From Balneolaceae bacterium (GTDB taxonomy: Bacteria > Bacteroidota > Rhodothermia > Balneolales > Balneolaceae), in contig REDS01000102.1 of assembly GCA_007693395.1 (NCBI GenBank), positions 1 through 51,836 on the forward strand: a stretch of 51,836 nt of DNA. Direction: 5' to 3'. The position numbers and the translations under genes are program-made. The notes under the pieces are model-generated. The model saw only the letters and a list, made by a program, of their open reading frames with translations. It did not search any database and was not told the origin of the DNA. Positions 7,794-16,798 of this stretch are shown here, in pieces. Numbering within the stretch: the stretch's first letter is position 1; each line of letters starts with the position of its first letter.

Positions 7794-10247
7794 ATGTCTT
7801 CAATAACTGTTTCAAGAACCATTCTGCTTGCCGTAATGGTACTTTTTTCCACAACCATTGCCTGTACGGCAACAGAAGCAGTATCAACTGATGATCAAAA
7901 CCAGACAAGCTCTCAAGCAGTACCTGCAAACGCCATTGTTGATGAAGGGCTGTTTACCGTCTATCAATCCGGAGATCAAATATTTTTTGAAATACCCCGT
8001 GAAATGCTTGGCCGTGACATGGCCATACTGAGCCGGATTGCAAAAACAGCGGAAGGCCTTGGTTGGGGAGGCGACCGTCTTGCTCCGCAGCAGGTGGTTC
8101 AATGGGAAAAGCGCGGGGACAACATTCTGCTTCGAGGAGTATCGTACAGTAATACCGCCGATAAAAACCTGCCGATCTACCAGGCTGTTCAAAACTCTAA
8201 TTTTCCAGCCATTATTGAAGCTTTTGAAATTAAAGAGGTGCGTGATGAATCATACGTGATTGATGTAAGTGATCTCTATTTGAAGGATTCCCGCATTTTT
8301 GGCCTGCAAAATCGCCACCGTCAGCAGTACACTGTTCGCAGCCTCGACCGAAGCCGTTCATTCATGGAGTTTGTGAAGAGTTTTCCTGAAAACATCGAAG
8401 TTCGAACAGTACGAACCTATGTGGCGGATAATCCGCCATCACAACAACGAACCGGTTCAATATCAATTGAAGTGAACCACAGTATGATATTGCTCCCGGA
8501 AAAACCAATGAGGCCTCGGCTGTTTGATGAACGTGTAGCCATGATTAGTATATCTCAGACAGATTATGGCGATGAAGCTCAATATAGTAAAACGAAGAGA
8601 TACGTAACCCGATTCCGACTGGAGCCGGTTGATGAAGAGGCCTATCTGCGTGGGGAACTTGTAGAACCGAAGAACCCCATAGTGTTTTATATCGATCCGG
8701 CTACACCGGAGGAGTGGAGGCCTTATTTCAAGGCGGGAATCAATGAATGGACAGTAGCCTTTGAGGAGGCCGGTTTCAAAAATGCAATTCGTGCCGAGAT
8801 GGCCCCAGAGGATGATCCCGATTTTAGCCTGCTGGATGCCCGGTACTCAGTGATCCGTTATGTTGCGAATCCCATACATTCAGCCAATGCCGGGCCTGAT
8901 GTAATCGATCCGAGATCGGGAGAAACTATTCGTGCCCACATCAACATGTACCATAATGTTATGAAACGATTACACTGGTGGTCGCTAAGCCAGACCGGCC
9001 CGAGAAATCCTGAGGTTCAGCGTCCGCATCTCTCCACCGAAGAAATGGGGCAGTATCTTCAGTACGTTGTATCTCACGAGCTGGCTCATGCATTAGGCTA
9101 TCCGCATAACCAGCGTGGAAACACGGCTTATTCAATCGAAGACCTGCGAAACCCGGATTTTACCAACCAATTTGGAAATTCATCATCTGTAGTTGGCCGA
9201 ACAAGGTTTAACTATGTAGCTCAGCCTGAGGATGGAGATAACAAAGTACACCGAAATGTAGGTGAGTATGATATCTGGTCGGTGAAGTGGGCCTATTCCT
9301 GGCTGCCTCAATTTGATTCACCTGAAGAGGAGAGAAGCCTGTTGAATGAATGGATACTTGAACGGGCCGATAATCCTGCAATGCAGTTTGGCTACGGTCG
9401 TGGTGACTTTGACCCCACTCAAACCACAGAATCTATTGGAAATGACTGGGTACGTGCCAGCGAACTGGGTATGAAAAATCTGCATCGTGTTGTACCCAAC
9501 CTCAAAGAGTGGATGGGAGTTGAAGGAGAAAACTATGATGAAATAAGAATGCGCTACATGCAGCTTTATGTGCATTGGGGCAGGCTCACTGAGCGGGTGA
9601 TTACCGCAATTGGGGGTTCACGTGAAGAGCATAAGGCATTTGGCCAGTCTGGCCCGGTTTATACAGCGTTGTCTAAAGAGGATCAGCAACGGTCGATGGC
9701 GTTTCTGGATGAGCACCTCTTTACTACACCCGAATGGCTTTTGGATAAGAGCCTTCTCAGAACGTTTGAGCATGTTGGTACCGTGGAGCGGGTTCGATGG
9801 TACCAGACCACCGGGCTGAATGCGCTGCTCTCTCCACATCGCCTGGAACGCCTGGTTGAACAACATGCTATGCTGGGGAATGATGCTTATGACCCTGCGC
9901 TATTCATGGACGAATTGCGAAGCAGTATCTGGAAAGAGTTGAATGCTTCAAACAGTATTGATCCCTACAGAAGAAACCTGCAACGCGCTTATCTCGACAG
10001 AATGATCTATCTGCTGAACGATGCATCTGCAGAGGCACCGAATCCACCCGGAGATTACCGCCCTGATATTGGTATGGAAAACCTGAGAACAGATTTTCAT
10101 ATTCAGCACTCGGATATTCGGCCACTAATACTGGAACAGTTCCGCGAACTTCAAACCGAGGCTGAAAGAGCACTTCGCGGCGCAACTGACCGATATACAC
10201 GAACCCATCTTGAGTACGTTTTGAAAAGGGTGGGAGAGTTAATTTAA
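7794..10247 (+). CDS. Zinc-dependent metalloprotease lipoprotein (DUF5117/DUF5118 type)
   Basis: An 817-residue protein with a lipoprotein signal peptide (lipobox TIAC, Cys24), so it is probably membrane-anchored in the cell envelope. The N-terminal third matches the DUF5118/DUF5117 layout (GLFTVYQSGDQIFFEIP, IAKTAEGLGWGGDR). The catalytic segment is HELAHALGYPHN, giving the extended zinc site HExxHxxGxxH with H428, E429, H432 and H438. A Met-turn-like region and a long helical C-terminus follow (AERALRGATDRYTRTHLEYVLKR). Members are common in Bacteroidota as large exported zinc peptidases of unknown substrate. The zinc site is intact, so the protein should be active. It is monocistronic. Confidence 0.92.
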   Translation: MSSITVSRTILLAVMVLFSTTIACTATEAVSTDDQNQTSSQAVPANAIVDEGLFTVYQSGDQIFFEIPREMLGRDMAILSRIAKTAEGLGWGGDRLAPQQVVQWEKRGDNILLRGVSYSNTADKNLPIYQAVQNSNFPAIIEAFEIKEVRDESYVIDVSDLYLKDSRIFGLQNRHRQQYTVRSLDRSRSFMEFVKSFPENIEVRTVRTYVADNPPSQQRTGSISIEVNHSMILLPEKPMRPRLFDERVAMISISQTDYGDEAQYSKTKRYVTRFRLEPVDEEAYLRGELVEPKNPIVFYIDPATPEEWRPYFKAGINEWTVAFEEAGFKNAIRAEMAPEDDPDFSLLDARYSVIRYVANPIHSANAGPDVIDPRSGETIRAHINMYHNVMKRLHWWSLSQTGPRNPEVQRPHLSTEEMGQYLQYVVSHELAHALGYPHNQRGNTAYSIEDLRNPDFTNQFGNSSSVVGRTRFNYVAQPEDGDNKVHRNVGEYDIWSVKWAYSWLPQFDSPEEERSLLNEWILERADNPAMQFGYGRGDFDPTQTTESIGNDWVRASELGMKNLHRVVPNLKEWMGVEGENYDEIRMRYMQLYVHWGRLTERVITAIGGSREEHKAFGQSGPVYTALSKEDQQRSMAFLDEHLFTTPEWLLDKSLLRTFEHVGTVERVRWYQTTGLNALLSPHRLERLVEQHAMLGNDAYDPALFMDELRSSIWKELNASNSIDPYRRNLQRAYLDRMIYLLNDASAEAPNPPGDYRPDIGMENLRTDFHIQHSDIRPLILEQFRELQTEAERALRGATDRYTRTHLEYVLKRVGELI

Positions 10248-10335
10248 GAGTGTTTTTCGGGGAACGTGTATCGGCAGACGATGCACGTTATTACCTCGTA
10301 ACGGGCCATCTTCTGGGTGCGGTTCATGCCAAAAT

Positions 10336-10396
10336 TTGCCACACAAACAGAAATTATCGCAGAGTTATATCGTGCTTTTCTGTGTTTCTGTGGCAA
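10336..10396. repeat. Imperfect inverted repeat between convergent genes
   Basis: TTGCCACACAAACAGAAA (10336-10353) and TTTCTGTGTTTCTGTGGCAA (10377-10396) are imperfect inverted copies around a 23-nt loop. They sit between the 3' ends of the metalloprotease and the acyl-CoA dehydrogenase. The position suits a bidirectional terminator or a REP-like repeat; only one copy was seen here. Confidence 0.45.
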
Positions 10397-10405
10397 TAAT
10401 TAAAC

Positions 10406-11596
10406 CTATCCGTTATACCCCAGCTCTTTTTTAATCTCTCTCGAGATAATTAATCGCTGAATTTCTGATGTTCCTTCACCAATGGTCATCAATTTCATAT
10501 CTCGCATAAAACGCTCCACGTGGTACTCTTTGGTGTAGCCGTAACCTCCATGAATCTGAACGGCATCAAGTGTGGCACGCTCGGCCGCCTCTGATGCATA
10601 GAGTTTTGCAATAGATGCTTCCTTGGTGTATGGTTTGCCCTGATCTTTCAGCCAGGCGGCACGGTGAACAAGGAGCCGTGCTGCGTCGATCTCAACAGCC
10701 ATATTCACCATTTTATGTTCAATTGCCTGAAAATCACCAATAGAACTGCCAAATTGCTTTCGCTCTTTGGCGTACTTCATGGATTCCTCAAGCGCACCAC
10801 GGGCAATTCCAACGGATAGTGCGCCAATGCCAATGCGACCGCCATCAAGAACTTTCATTGTATCGATAAAACCCTGTCCAAGTTCACCAAGTAAATTCTC
10901 TGCAGGCACCTTCACATTATCAAATACAACTTCAGATGTATCAGAGGTATTCATTCCCAGTTTGTGCATGGGTGTTCCCGGCTTTACGCCTTCCCAATCT
11001 CGCTCAACAATAAATGCACTGATACCTTTGGTACCAAGAGTAGGATCTGTTTTAGCAAGCACTACATACACATGGCCAACAGAGCCTTGTGTTATAAATG
11101 TTTTTGTTCCGTTGATTATCCAGTTGTCGCCATCTTTCGATGCCGTAGTTTTCATTCCGGACGCATCACTGCCTGATCCAGGTTCGGTTAAACACCATGC
11201 GCCCAGTTTATTCCCTGATGTGAGCTCAGGCATGTATTTCATTTTCTGTTCATGATTGCCGGCAAGGTCAATATGTCCCGTCCCGAGGGATGTGTGCGAT
11301 GCAACCGTAAGAGCGAGCGATGCATCCCAGCGGGCAATTTCTTCGAGAGCGAGGCAAAAACTAATAGTGTCGAAACCCGCACCGCCATATTTTTCGCTGT
11401 GATAAATACCCAGCAGTCCCTGATCAGCAAGCATTTTTACAATTTCATGGGGAAACTCTTTTGAGGTATCTCTTTCTATAACTGTTGGTGCCACATGGCG
11501 TTCTACAAAATCGCGAACACTGTCGCGGATCATGTGATGATCTTCTGTGAGTTCAAAGGATATACTGTTGGTTCGTTCAAGCAAATTCAGGTTCAT
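10406..11596 (-). CDS. Acyl-CoA dehydrogenase
   Basis: A 396-residue flavoprotein of normal family length. It oxidises an acyl-CoA to the trans-2-enoyl-CoA and passes electrons to an electron-transfer flavoprotein. Visible signatures: N-terminal helical domain (RDFVERHVAPTVIERD), the CLTEPGSGSDASGMKTTA and NGTKTFITQG segments that line FAD, and the C-terminal helical domain with QIHGGYGYTKEYHVERFMRD. The likely catalytic base is Glu374 in IGEGTSEIQ, as in short-chain and butyryl-CoA dehydrogenases. It lies downstream of the etfBA-fixCX set on the same strand, its natural electron acceptor system, but a terminator-like hairpin (11641-11664) separates it from fixX. Chain-length preference cannot be read with certainty; short or branched chain is most likely. 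Confidence 0.95.
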   Translation of the reverse strand: MNLNLLERTNSISFELTEDHHMIRDSVRDFVERHVAPTVIERDTSKEFPHEIVKMLADQGLLGIYHSEKYGGAGFDTISFCLALEEIARWDASLALTVASHTSLGTGHIDLAGNHEQKMKYMPELTSGNKLGAWCLTEPGSGSDASGMKTTASKDGDNWIINGTKTFITQGSVGHVYVVLAKTDPTLGTKGISAFIVERDWEGVKPGTPMHKLGMNTSDTSEVVFDNVKVPAENLLGELGQGFIDTMKVLDGGRIGIGALSVGIARGALEESMKYAKERKQFGSSIGDFQAIEHKMVNMAVEIDAARLLVHRAAWLKDQGKPYTKEASIAKLYASEAAERATLDAVQIHGGYGYTKEYHVERFMRDMKLMTIGEGTSEIQRLIISREIKKELGYNG

Positions 11597-11640
11597 TTAA
11601 TGAATGTGTTTAAAATTAAAAGCGCTTCCAAAAGATAACG

Positions 11641-11664
11641 AAAAAAAGGGGAACAGCTGTTCCC
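11641..11664 (-). terminator. Intrinsic terminator after fixX
   Basis: A perfect 16-bp palindrome GGGAACAGCTGTTCCC (11649-11664) is followed, reading the minus strand, by C and then TTTTTTT (down to 11641). This is a small but canonical rho-independent terminator. It would end the etfB-etfA-fixC-fixX transcript before the acyl-CoA dehydrogenase, or reduce expression of the last gene. Confidence 0.7.
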
Positions 11665-11707
11665 AAATAGAATAAATCTTTGGAAGAATTTAGGTAAGTA
11701 ATAACAT

Positions 11708-12010
11708 TTATCCGTAGTTCCAGGTTACTCCGCGTCCAATTTCGGGATCCGGGAACTCCCAGCTAACTGCCCCCTGATCACAAGCATACATACAGGTGCC
11801 GCACTCAATACAATCTTCAACCTGGAAATGAACCTTACCGTTTTCATCTTTGGTATAGCAATTTGCTGGACAAACATAGGTAGTACACTTATGCGGGCAG
11901 GTAGAGTTACAAATATCTGTATCTACTACAATATGCGGTTTAATCTCAGATTTCGCCTGATTACGATAACTCACAAGCCCAAGCTGTTCTGAAAGAGAGA
12001 GAAGTTTCAT
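11708..12010 (-). CDS. fixX: FixX-type ferredoxin-like protein
   Basis: A 100-residue iron-sulfur protein. Nine cysteines are visible (34, 38, 42, 47, 51, 67, 70, 73, 77); the CIECGTCMYAC segment and the TCPHKCTTYVCP segment are the typical FixX arrangement, which is thought to carry one or two [4Fe-4S] clusters. The C-terminal VSWEFPDPEIGRGVTWNYG matches the FixX ending. It partners the FixC-type quinone reductase encoded just upstream in the operon and would relay electrons from the electron-transfer flavoprotein to the membrane quinone. The spacing to fixC is 159 bp, loose for an operon, with no recognised promoter or terminator between them. Confidence 0.93.
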   Translation of the reverse strand: MKLLSLSEQLGLVSYRNQAKSEIKPHIVVDTDICNSTCPHKCTTYVCPANCYTKDENGKVHFQVEDCIECGTCMYACDQGAVSWEFPDPEIGRGVTWNYG

Positions 12011-12169
12011 GTGGAAGGTGTTTTCTGATTTATGGAAAAATTCTTTAATAATAATTTATGATATATAGCGAAATAGAGAGTTACAGTTTTCGATTGAAAA
12101 TCTGCAATCAGTATAACGTCAATATTTAAATGTAAATTCAGTTCTGAGAATGTAAACTATCAACGGATC

Positions 12170-13492
12170 TTACAACGCTTTCCCGCCCTTTATTCCCAGT
12201 TTCAATAGTTCCCAGTAAGATGCATGTCGTTTTATTGCTCCACGCAACATGGTTCGTGATTTGGGTGTTGGTTCGTTTTTTATACTGAAAAAATTTCGGC
12301 CAAAATCGCAGATCAGGTTTGGTACTTTTTGAGTCATAACAGGATCGTGCAACAGATGAACTGCATCCTGGAAATTGTTGATATCTTTCATGATATAACT
12401 GTCTTCGAGTGCTGTTTGGTATGCTTTCATTGCCTCTTCCCCAAAATCGTTATTTTCCTTCGCATTGGTAATCGCTTCAGCTGCTAAAATTCCTGATCGC
12501 ATAGCGTAATCCATTCCCTGAATGGCTTTACCGGCATTCATCAGCAGGTTAGCGGCTTCTCCACAGATAACCAGTCCGGCTTTGTAAAGCTTTTCGGGCA
12601 TAACGCGTTTATCACCGGAAGAGACAATGTGTGCCGAATACTCAACGACTTCTCCGCCACGAATCATATCTGCAATTACCGGGTGTTTTTTAAAGTGATT
12701 CAACACATTATACGGGGCCTGCTCTTTCTCGCGGAGGTCCTTTAAACCGAGTACAAGGCCAAGGGAAATTGTGTCTTTATTTGTGTATAGAAAGCCGCCG
12801 CCTTCAATGCCGTTTGTGGCAAAACCTACAAATTCGTTACTCATTCCGCTTTTTCCATTCAGCTGGAAGCGATCTTCAAGAATGGACTGATCAAACCGGA
12901 TAATCTCCTTCACACCTGTGAGCATGTGGTCTGCTGGCACGTATTTATCCTGTAACCCAACTTGCCTGGTAAGAAGATTGTTTACTCCCTCAGCAATGAT
13001 GATGGAATCAGTAAAAAATTTCTCGTCGCCGGTTCGAATACCCACGGCTTTTCCGTTCTCCATGAGTACCTCTTCCACCAGGATGTTTGGTGCAATGAAA
13101 GAGTCCATCGCGAAGTCGCTCTCTGCGATAGCCTCTTCAACTTTTTCGGCCAGCCATCGGTCGAATTTTGACCTTAGCACAACAACGCCTGTGTATGGTG
13201 GCTCGTTAAAGTGGCTGGACTTGAAATCTATTGAGAATGATGATTCTTCATCTAAAAATGTAAGCCTTCTGTGATTGATGAATCTGTCCCATCCGGTATC
13301 TTCTTCCCAATAATTTGGAACCAGTTTCGCAAGGTCGTTCCCCCATAAAACTCCGCCGGATACATTCTTTGATCCGGGAAATTCACCCTTCTCAATTAAC
13401 AGAAATTTCATGTTAGCCCGGGCAAGCGTCATCGCGGCAGATAGCCCTGCAACTCCGGCTCCTACAATAATACAATCAAATTTTTCGTCCAT
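12170..13492 (-). CDS. fixC: FixC-type electron-transfer flavoprotein:quinone oxidoreductase
   Basis: A 440-residue FAD enzyme. The N-terminus has the dinucleotide-binding fold DCIIVGAGVAGLSAAMTLARA with acceptor IEK, then GSKNVSGGVLWG, GFATNGIEGGGFLYTN and the second FAD motif GLVICGEAANLLMNAGKAIQGMDYAMRSG, all typical of FixC and ETF-QO. It is the short form without the C-terminal iron-sulfur domain; that domain is supplied by the separate FixX protein downstream. The product takes electrons from the EtfAB dimer encoded upstream and reduces the membrane quinone pool. The gene lies between etfA and fixX on the same strand. Confidence 0.94.
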   Translation of the reverse strand: MDEKFDCIIVGAGVAGLSAAMTLARANMKFLLIEKGEFPGSKNVSGGVLWGNDLAKLVPNYWEEDTGWDRFINHRRLTFLDEESSFSIDFKSSHFNEPPYTGVVVLRSKFDRWLAEKVEEAIAESDFAMDSFIAPNILVEEVLMENGKAVGIRTGDEKFFTDSIIIAEGVNNLLTRQVGLQDKYVPADHMLTGVKEIIRFDQSILEDRFQLNGKSGMSNEFVGFATNGIEGGGFLYTNKDTISLGLVLGLKDLREKEQAPYNVLNHFKKHPVIADMIRGGEVVEYSAHIVSSGDKRVMPEKLYKAGLVICGEAANLLMNAGKAIQGMDYAMRSGILAAEAITNAKENNDFGEEAMKAYQTALEDSYIMKDINNFQDAVHLLHDPVMTQKVPNLICDFGRNFFSIKNEPTPKSRTMLRGAIKRHASYWELLKLGIKGGKAL

Positions 13493-13499
13493 AGTTTTT

Positions 13500-13624
13500 A
13501 GTAGTGAGTATCAAGTATCAAGATTCATCGCAACAATTAAAACCTGAGTGAAATTTTCATAAAATTAACTCACAATAAAAAAGCCGACTCAAATTCAAAA
13601 TACTTGATACTTGCTACTAACTAC
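13500..13624. repeat. Palindromic intergenic element inside the fix/etf operon
   Basis: The left arm GTAGTGAGTATCAAGTATCAAG (13501-13522) and right arm CTTGATACTTGCTACTAACTAC (13603-13624) are inverted copies with two or so mismatches, about 80 bp apart. Nested inside is a second hairpin, GAGTGAAATTTT to AAAATTAACTC. The 140-bp gap between etfA and fixC is almost wholly this element. It resembles a small palindromic mobile repeat; in RNA it would form a long hairpin between two operon genes. Confidence 0.6.
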
Positions 13625-13632
13625 TCCTTTAT

Positions 13633-14610
13633 TTAATTACTTTTCACTTTTTTCAATTCTTCGATAAACGGGGGGAGAATTTTGTAGAGGTCTCCAACAA
13701 TTCCGTAATCAGCAATTTCAAAAATGGGAGCATCGGGGTCTTTGTTGATGGCTACAATCACCTTACTGTTTGCCATACCGGCAACATGTTGAATGGCTCC
13801 TGAAATACCAATACCGATATAAAGCTGCGGAGAGACTACTTTTCCTGTTTGCCCTATCTGGAGGCTTGGATCGTATACACCCGCTTCTGTAAGAGCACGG
13901 GAAGCACCAATGGCGGCGTTAAGCACAGATGCCAGTTCATCCACTAGTTTACGACCCTCTTCATCTTTAACGCCCCTCCCGGCAGCAATCACGGTTTCTG
14001 CTTCAGAGAGATCAATTTTATCGCCTGCTGCTCCAATAATCTCTTTTAAGGTAGTCTTGAGCTGATCGTCACTAAATTCAAACGGAATTACTTCAACCGT
14101 AGCGGCAGATTCTTTTTCAACCACGTCATACGAGCCGGACCGCACGGTAAGAACAACAGGTGAGCCTTCTGCTTGTACTGCTGAGATAATTTTTGAAGCC
14201 ATTACAGGCCGTTTGGCTTTTACACCTGTTTCTGTGAGTTCAAATTCAGAAACATCAGCCAGTGAAGCAGCTTCCAGGTTGGCAGCAAGTGCGCCAAGAA
14301 TATCTTTTGAGCCTTCCGTTGATGCAAATGCTACCACACTGGGTTTGATTTGCTGAACAACCGTGGAAAGTGCCCGAAGGAGAGGGGCATTCAGATGATT
14401 CTTAAAAATAGGATTCTGGATGGTATAGATTTCATCCGCGCCATATTGTTTTAACTGTTCGGCGACAGGAGATGGATCTGCATCAATCACAAGAGCAATG
14501 GATTTGAAGCCGTTCTGTACTGCAAGTTCATTACATCGTGAAAGTACTTCGAGTGATGACCGTTTAATTTTTCCTTCGTTTACGGAGATATAAGTTAAGA
14601 GTGTACTCAT
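13633..14610 (-). CDS. etfA: Electron-transfer flavoprotein, alpha subunit
   Basis: A 325-residue protein of the usual EtfA/FixB length. The N-terminal domain is the ETF fold shared with the beta subunit; the C-terminal FAD domain shows the family signature DPSLQIGQTGKVVSPQLYIGIGISGAIQH, followed by GMANSKVIVAINKDPDAPIFEIADYGIVGDL. With EtfB it forms a soluble heterodimer that accepts electrons from acyl-CoA dehydrogenases. It lies 58 bp after etfB on the same strand, which supports co-transcription. Whether the dimer is a simple ETF or a bifurcating FixAB type cannot be decided by eye. Confidence 0.96.
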   Translation of the reverse strand: MSTLLTYISVNEGKIKRSSLEVLSRCNELAVQNGFKSIALVIDADPSPVAEQLKQYGADEIYTIQNPIFKNHLNAPLLRALSTVVQQIKPSVVAFASTEGSKDILGALAANLEAASLADVSEFELTETGVKAKRPVMASKIISAVQAEGSPVVLTVRSGSYDVVEKESAATVEVIPFEFSDDQLKTTLKEIIGAAGDKIDLSEAETVIAAGRGVKDEEGRKLVDELASVLNAAIGASRALTEAGVYDPSLQIGQTGKVVSPQLYIGIGISGAIQHVAGMANSKVIVAINKDPDAPIFEIADYGIVGDLYKILPPFIEELKKVKSN

Positions 14611-14668
14611 TTCAATAATTTGCTAATAAAGTTAGATAAAATAGTTTTGCGAAACGAAATCGCTGTGA

Positions 14669-15439
14669 TTAGATCACATTTTCTGCGGTGTCGAGTAGTT
14701 GAGCTACTTGTCGTGCAATCTCATCAGGTTCGCCTTCGTATTTCTTACCTGCCTGCCGGGCGGGTTTTTCTTCGTAAGAGAGTACGGCAGTTTTAACGCA
14801 TTCTTTAGTATCATCAGCGCCTAAATCTGCAATTGAAATTGTATCAACCGGTTTTCGTTTAGATTGCATGATGCCCTTTAGATTTGGAATGCGGGGATCG
14901 TTCATGTCATTCGAGCAGGTAACAAGGCCTGGTGAGGGCACTTCAAGCAGTTCCTGCCCGGTATCACCCTGTCGTTTCACGAGCAGATTTTCTCCTGATA
15001 CCTCAAGGCCAACAGCATTTGTAGCATAGGGGAGAGAGAGCAACTCCGCCAGCATAGTTCCCGTTAGGCCTGCATCAGTATCCTGCGACTGTTTTCCACA
15101 CAATATAAATTTGTACTCTTTACCCTTGAAAAAATTGGCGAGTATTTTGGCATAGCTGAAAGAGTCCAGATTTTCATCGCCGGTTGTGAGAAGGTGAGAT
15201 CCGGAGTCGGCACCCATTGCCAGTGCTTTACGGATAGTCTCTTTCGCTTTTTCGGGGCCAATCAAAACTACTTCAATTTCTCCGCCATGTGCTTCTTTCA
15301 TTACAAGAGCTTCTTCTACAGCTGAGGCGTCATAGGCATTCAGAATGTTTCTGTCAGCATCCTGAATTAGCTGGCCGTCTTTTATTTGCAGGGGTGCATT
15401 AACATCGGGTACTTGTTTTATACAAACGTAAAATTTCAT
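14669..15439 (-). CDS. etfB: Electron-transfer flavoprotein, beta subunit
   Basis: A 256-residue protein. It starts MKFYVCIKQVPDVNAPL, followed by DRNILNAYDASAVEEALVMKE, the standard EtfB/FixA N-terminus. The mid-region GKQSQDTDAGLTGTMLAELLSLPYA and the segment LVTCSNDMNDPRIPNLKGIMQSKRKPV match the nucleotide-binding part of the family. It pairs with the EtfA encoded next. It is the first gene of the minus-strand set etfB-etfA-fixC-fixX; the region upstream (15440-15661) should contain the promoter. The tail (EEKPARQAGKKYEG...) is ordinary. Confidence 0.96.
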   Translation of the reverse strand: MKFYVCIKQVPDVNAPLQIKDGQLIQDADRNILNAYDASAVEEALVMKEAHGGEIEVVLIGPEKAKETIRKALAMGADSGSHLLTTGDENLDSFSYAKILANFFKGKEYKFILCGKQSQDTDAGLTGTMLAELLSLPYATNAVGLEVSGENLLVKRQGDTGQELLEVPSPGLVTCSNDMNDPRIPNLKGIMQSKRKPVDTISIADLGADDTKECVKTAVLSYEEKPARQAGKKYEGEPDEIARQVAQLLDTAENVI

Positions 15440-15661
15440 GCTTGATGCTTTCTTTTTCTGTGTTTATGGAAACGCTTTTTTAATGTCCACTGAATATACA
15501 AAAGATGATACTAAAAACTTATTGAAGAGGGCAGAGTTTCGTGGAGGGTGGGCTGGGATTCATGGCCATTATGAACCGTTAGGGTACAATAAGATCGCAT
15601 AGCTGTTGATTAAGATTGATTAGCTGATGATGAAAGGCCAATGAGAAATTTTGAGAATATT

Positions 15662-16696
15662 TCAGGAGTCTGTTCGTATTTCACCGGTTCGATTCTGTCC
15701 GGCAAAATCTTTGGCTCTGTCTGTCATCTGCCGGAATGTTCCCGAAACAGATCTCAGGCGCTCGTCCCACTCCGCATTTACCTCAACACCATCAATGGAT
15801 TGATGATAAGTAACCAGCGTATATGCAGTAGCGAAGGGATCAAAAACTGCTCGTATAATTAATGAAGAGAGCAAAAATACACTGATTATTGTAATCACCT
15901 GAAACCATCCGGTATCGAACATCATCATAAGAATAATTCCGGGAATACCCAGTAAAATGATGAGTACCATAAAGAAAGCTTTACCAAGAAACCATACTTT
16001 TAGGGCTGTCATCAGTACCGGCTTGTACACTTGTGCATAGAGTATAATGCCGTGCCGTGCATTCGTCCATACATTTTTACCATCCTTAGCGATGGCATAA
16101 GAGAGAATTGCCTCATCAATATATGATAGTGACTGATTTACGATGGTTGAGGCCCAACGGGCAATTTTCGTAGCACCGCCTCCAAGCGGAAGCATATCCA
16201 CTATGCGTACAAACCGCCTGGTAAAGCGCCTTACAACACGGTCAGTCATCTTGTTTAGCGCAAAGAGAATACTTACATCTCGAAAGTTTTGCTGTACAAT
16301 TTCTCTTCCGTATGCTATCTGTGATTTTCCCTCAGGTATCTCGCCTTCTGTAATATATTTTGTAAGAACAGCAATGTGAGCGCCTTTTACCAGATAAAGC
16401 AGATAACGTTTACCAAAAGCGAGAACTGCAAATGGACCGGCTACCGCTATGATGAAAAAAATAATCGTCAATAACTCTATACGTGATGAAAAGAAAACGG
16501 CAATGCCGCCAAATATTCCCAGCCAGAGCACTGCAGCCAGGAAAAACCCACCATAGACAATGATATTTAAACCAAGAAAAGGAGTGGTTTTAACAAGTAA
16601 CCCAAACGCTTTTTTGAAAGCACCGTTATCTTTGAGAGAGCTCATACTAATTGGATGATAATTTTTTATTAATTCTTCAGACAATCTGGTCGACAA
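15662..16696 (-). CDS. Multi-pass membrane protein of unknown function
   Basis: A 344-residue protein. Strongly hydrophobic stretches lie at about residues 38-69, 75-94, 235-260 and 264-286, giving roughly five or six membrane spans. The central region (about 120-230) is hydrophilic and basic (NKMTDRVVRRFTRRFVRIVDMLPLGGG) and probably forms a cytoplasmic loop or amphipathic helices. The C-terminus is charged. I do not recognise the family. It lies on the same strand as citrate synthase and the etf genes but is separated from each by more than 100 bp, with a terminator upstream at 16741-16775, so it probably has its own promoter. Confidence 0.75.
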   Translation of the reverse strand: MSTRLSEELIKNYHPISMSSLKDNGAFKKAFGLLVKTTPFLGLNIIVYGGFFLAAVLWLGIFGGIAVFFSSRIELLTIIFFIIAVAGPFAVLAFGKRYLLYLVKGAHIAVLTKYITEGEIPEGKSQIAYGREIVQQNFRDVSILFALNKMTDRVVRRFTRRFVRIVDMLPLGGGATKIARWASTIVNQSLSYIDEAILSYAIAKDGKNVWTNARHGIILYAQVYKPVLMTALKVWFLGKAFFMVLIILLGIPGIILMMMFDTGWFQVITIISVFLLSSLIIRAVFDPFATAYTLVTYHQSIDGVEVNAEWDERLRSVSGTFRQMTDRAKDFAGQNRTGEIRTDS

Positions 16697-16740
16697 TCAG
16701 ATACACGACAAAACAGTAACGAATAGCTCAAATAAAAGGC

Positions 16741-16775
16741 ATAAAAAAACCCGCTGAGAAATGTCAACGGGTTTT
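16741..16775 (-). terminator. Intrinsic terminator of citrate synthase
   Basis: Read on the minus strand, AAAACCCG (from 16775) and CGGGTTTT pair around a 14-nt loop and are followed by a run of T (16743-16749). It lies just after the gltA stop codon and is a good rho-independent terminator for that gene. Confidence 0.75.
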
Positions 16776-16798
16776 GAATTTGGTTATAAAAAGAAAAC

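Noticed and set aside
10767-11255. 162-residue plus-strand frame
   Set aside because: Antisense to the well-supported acyl-CoA dehydrogenase; no recognisable domain.
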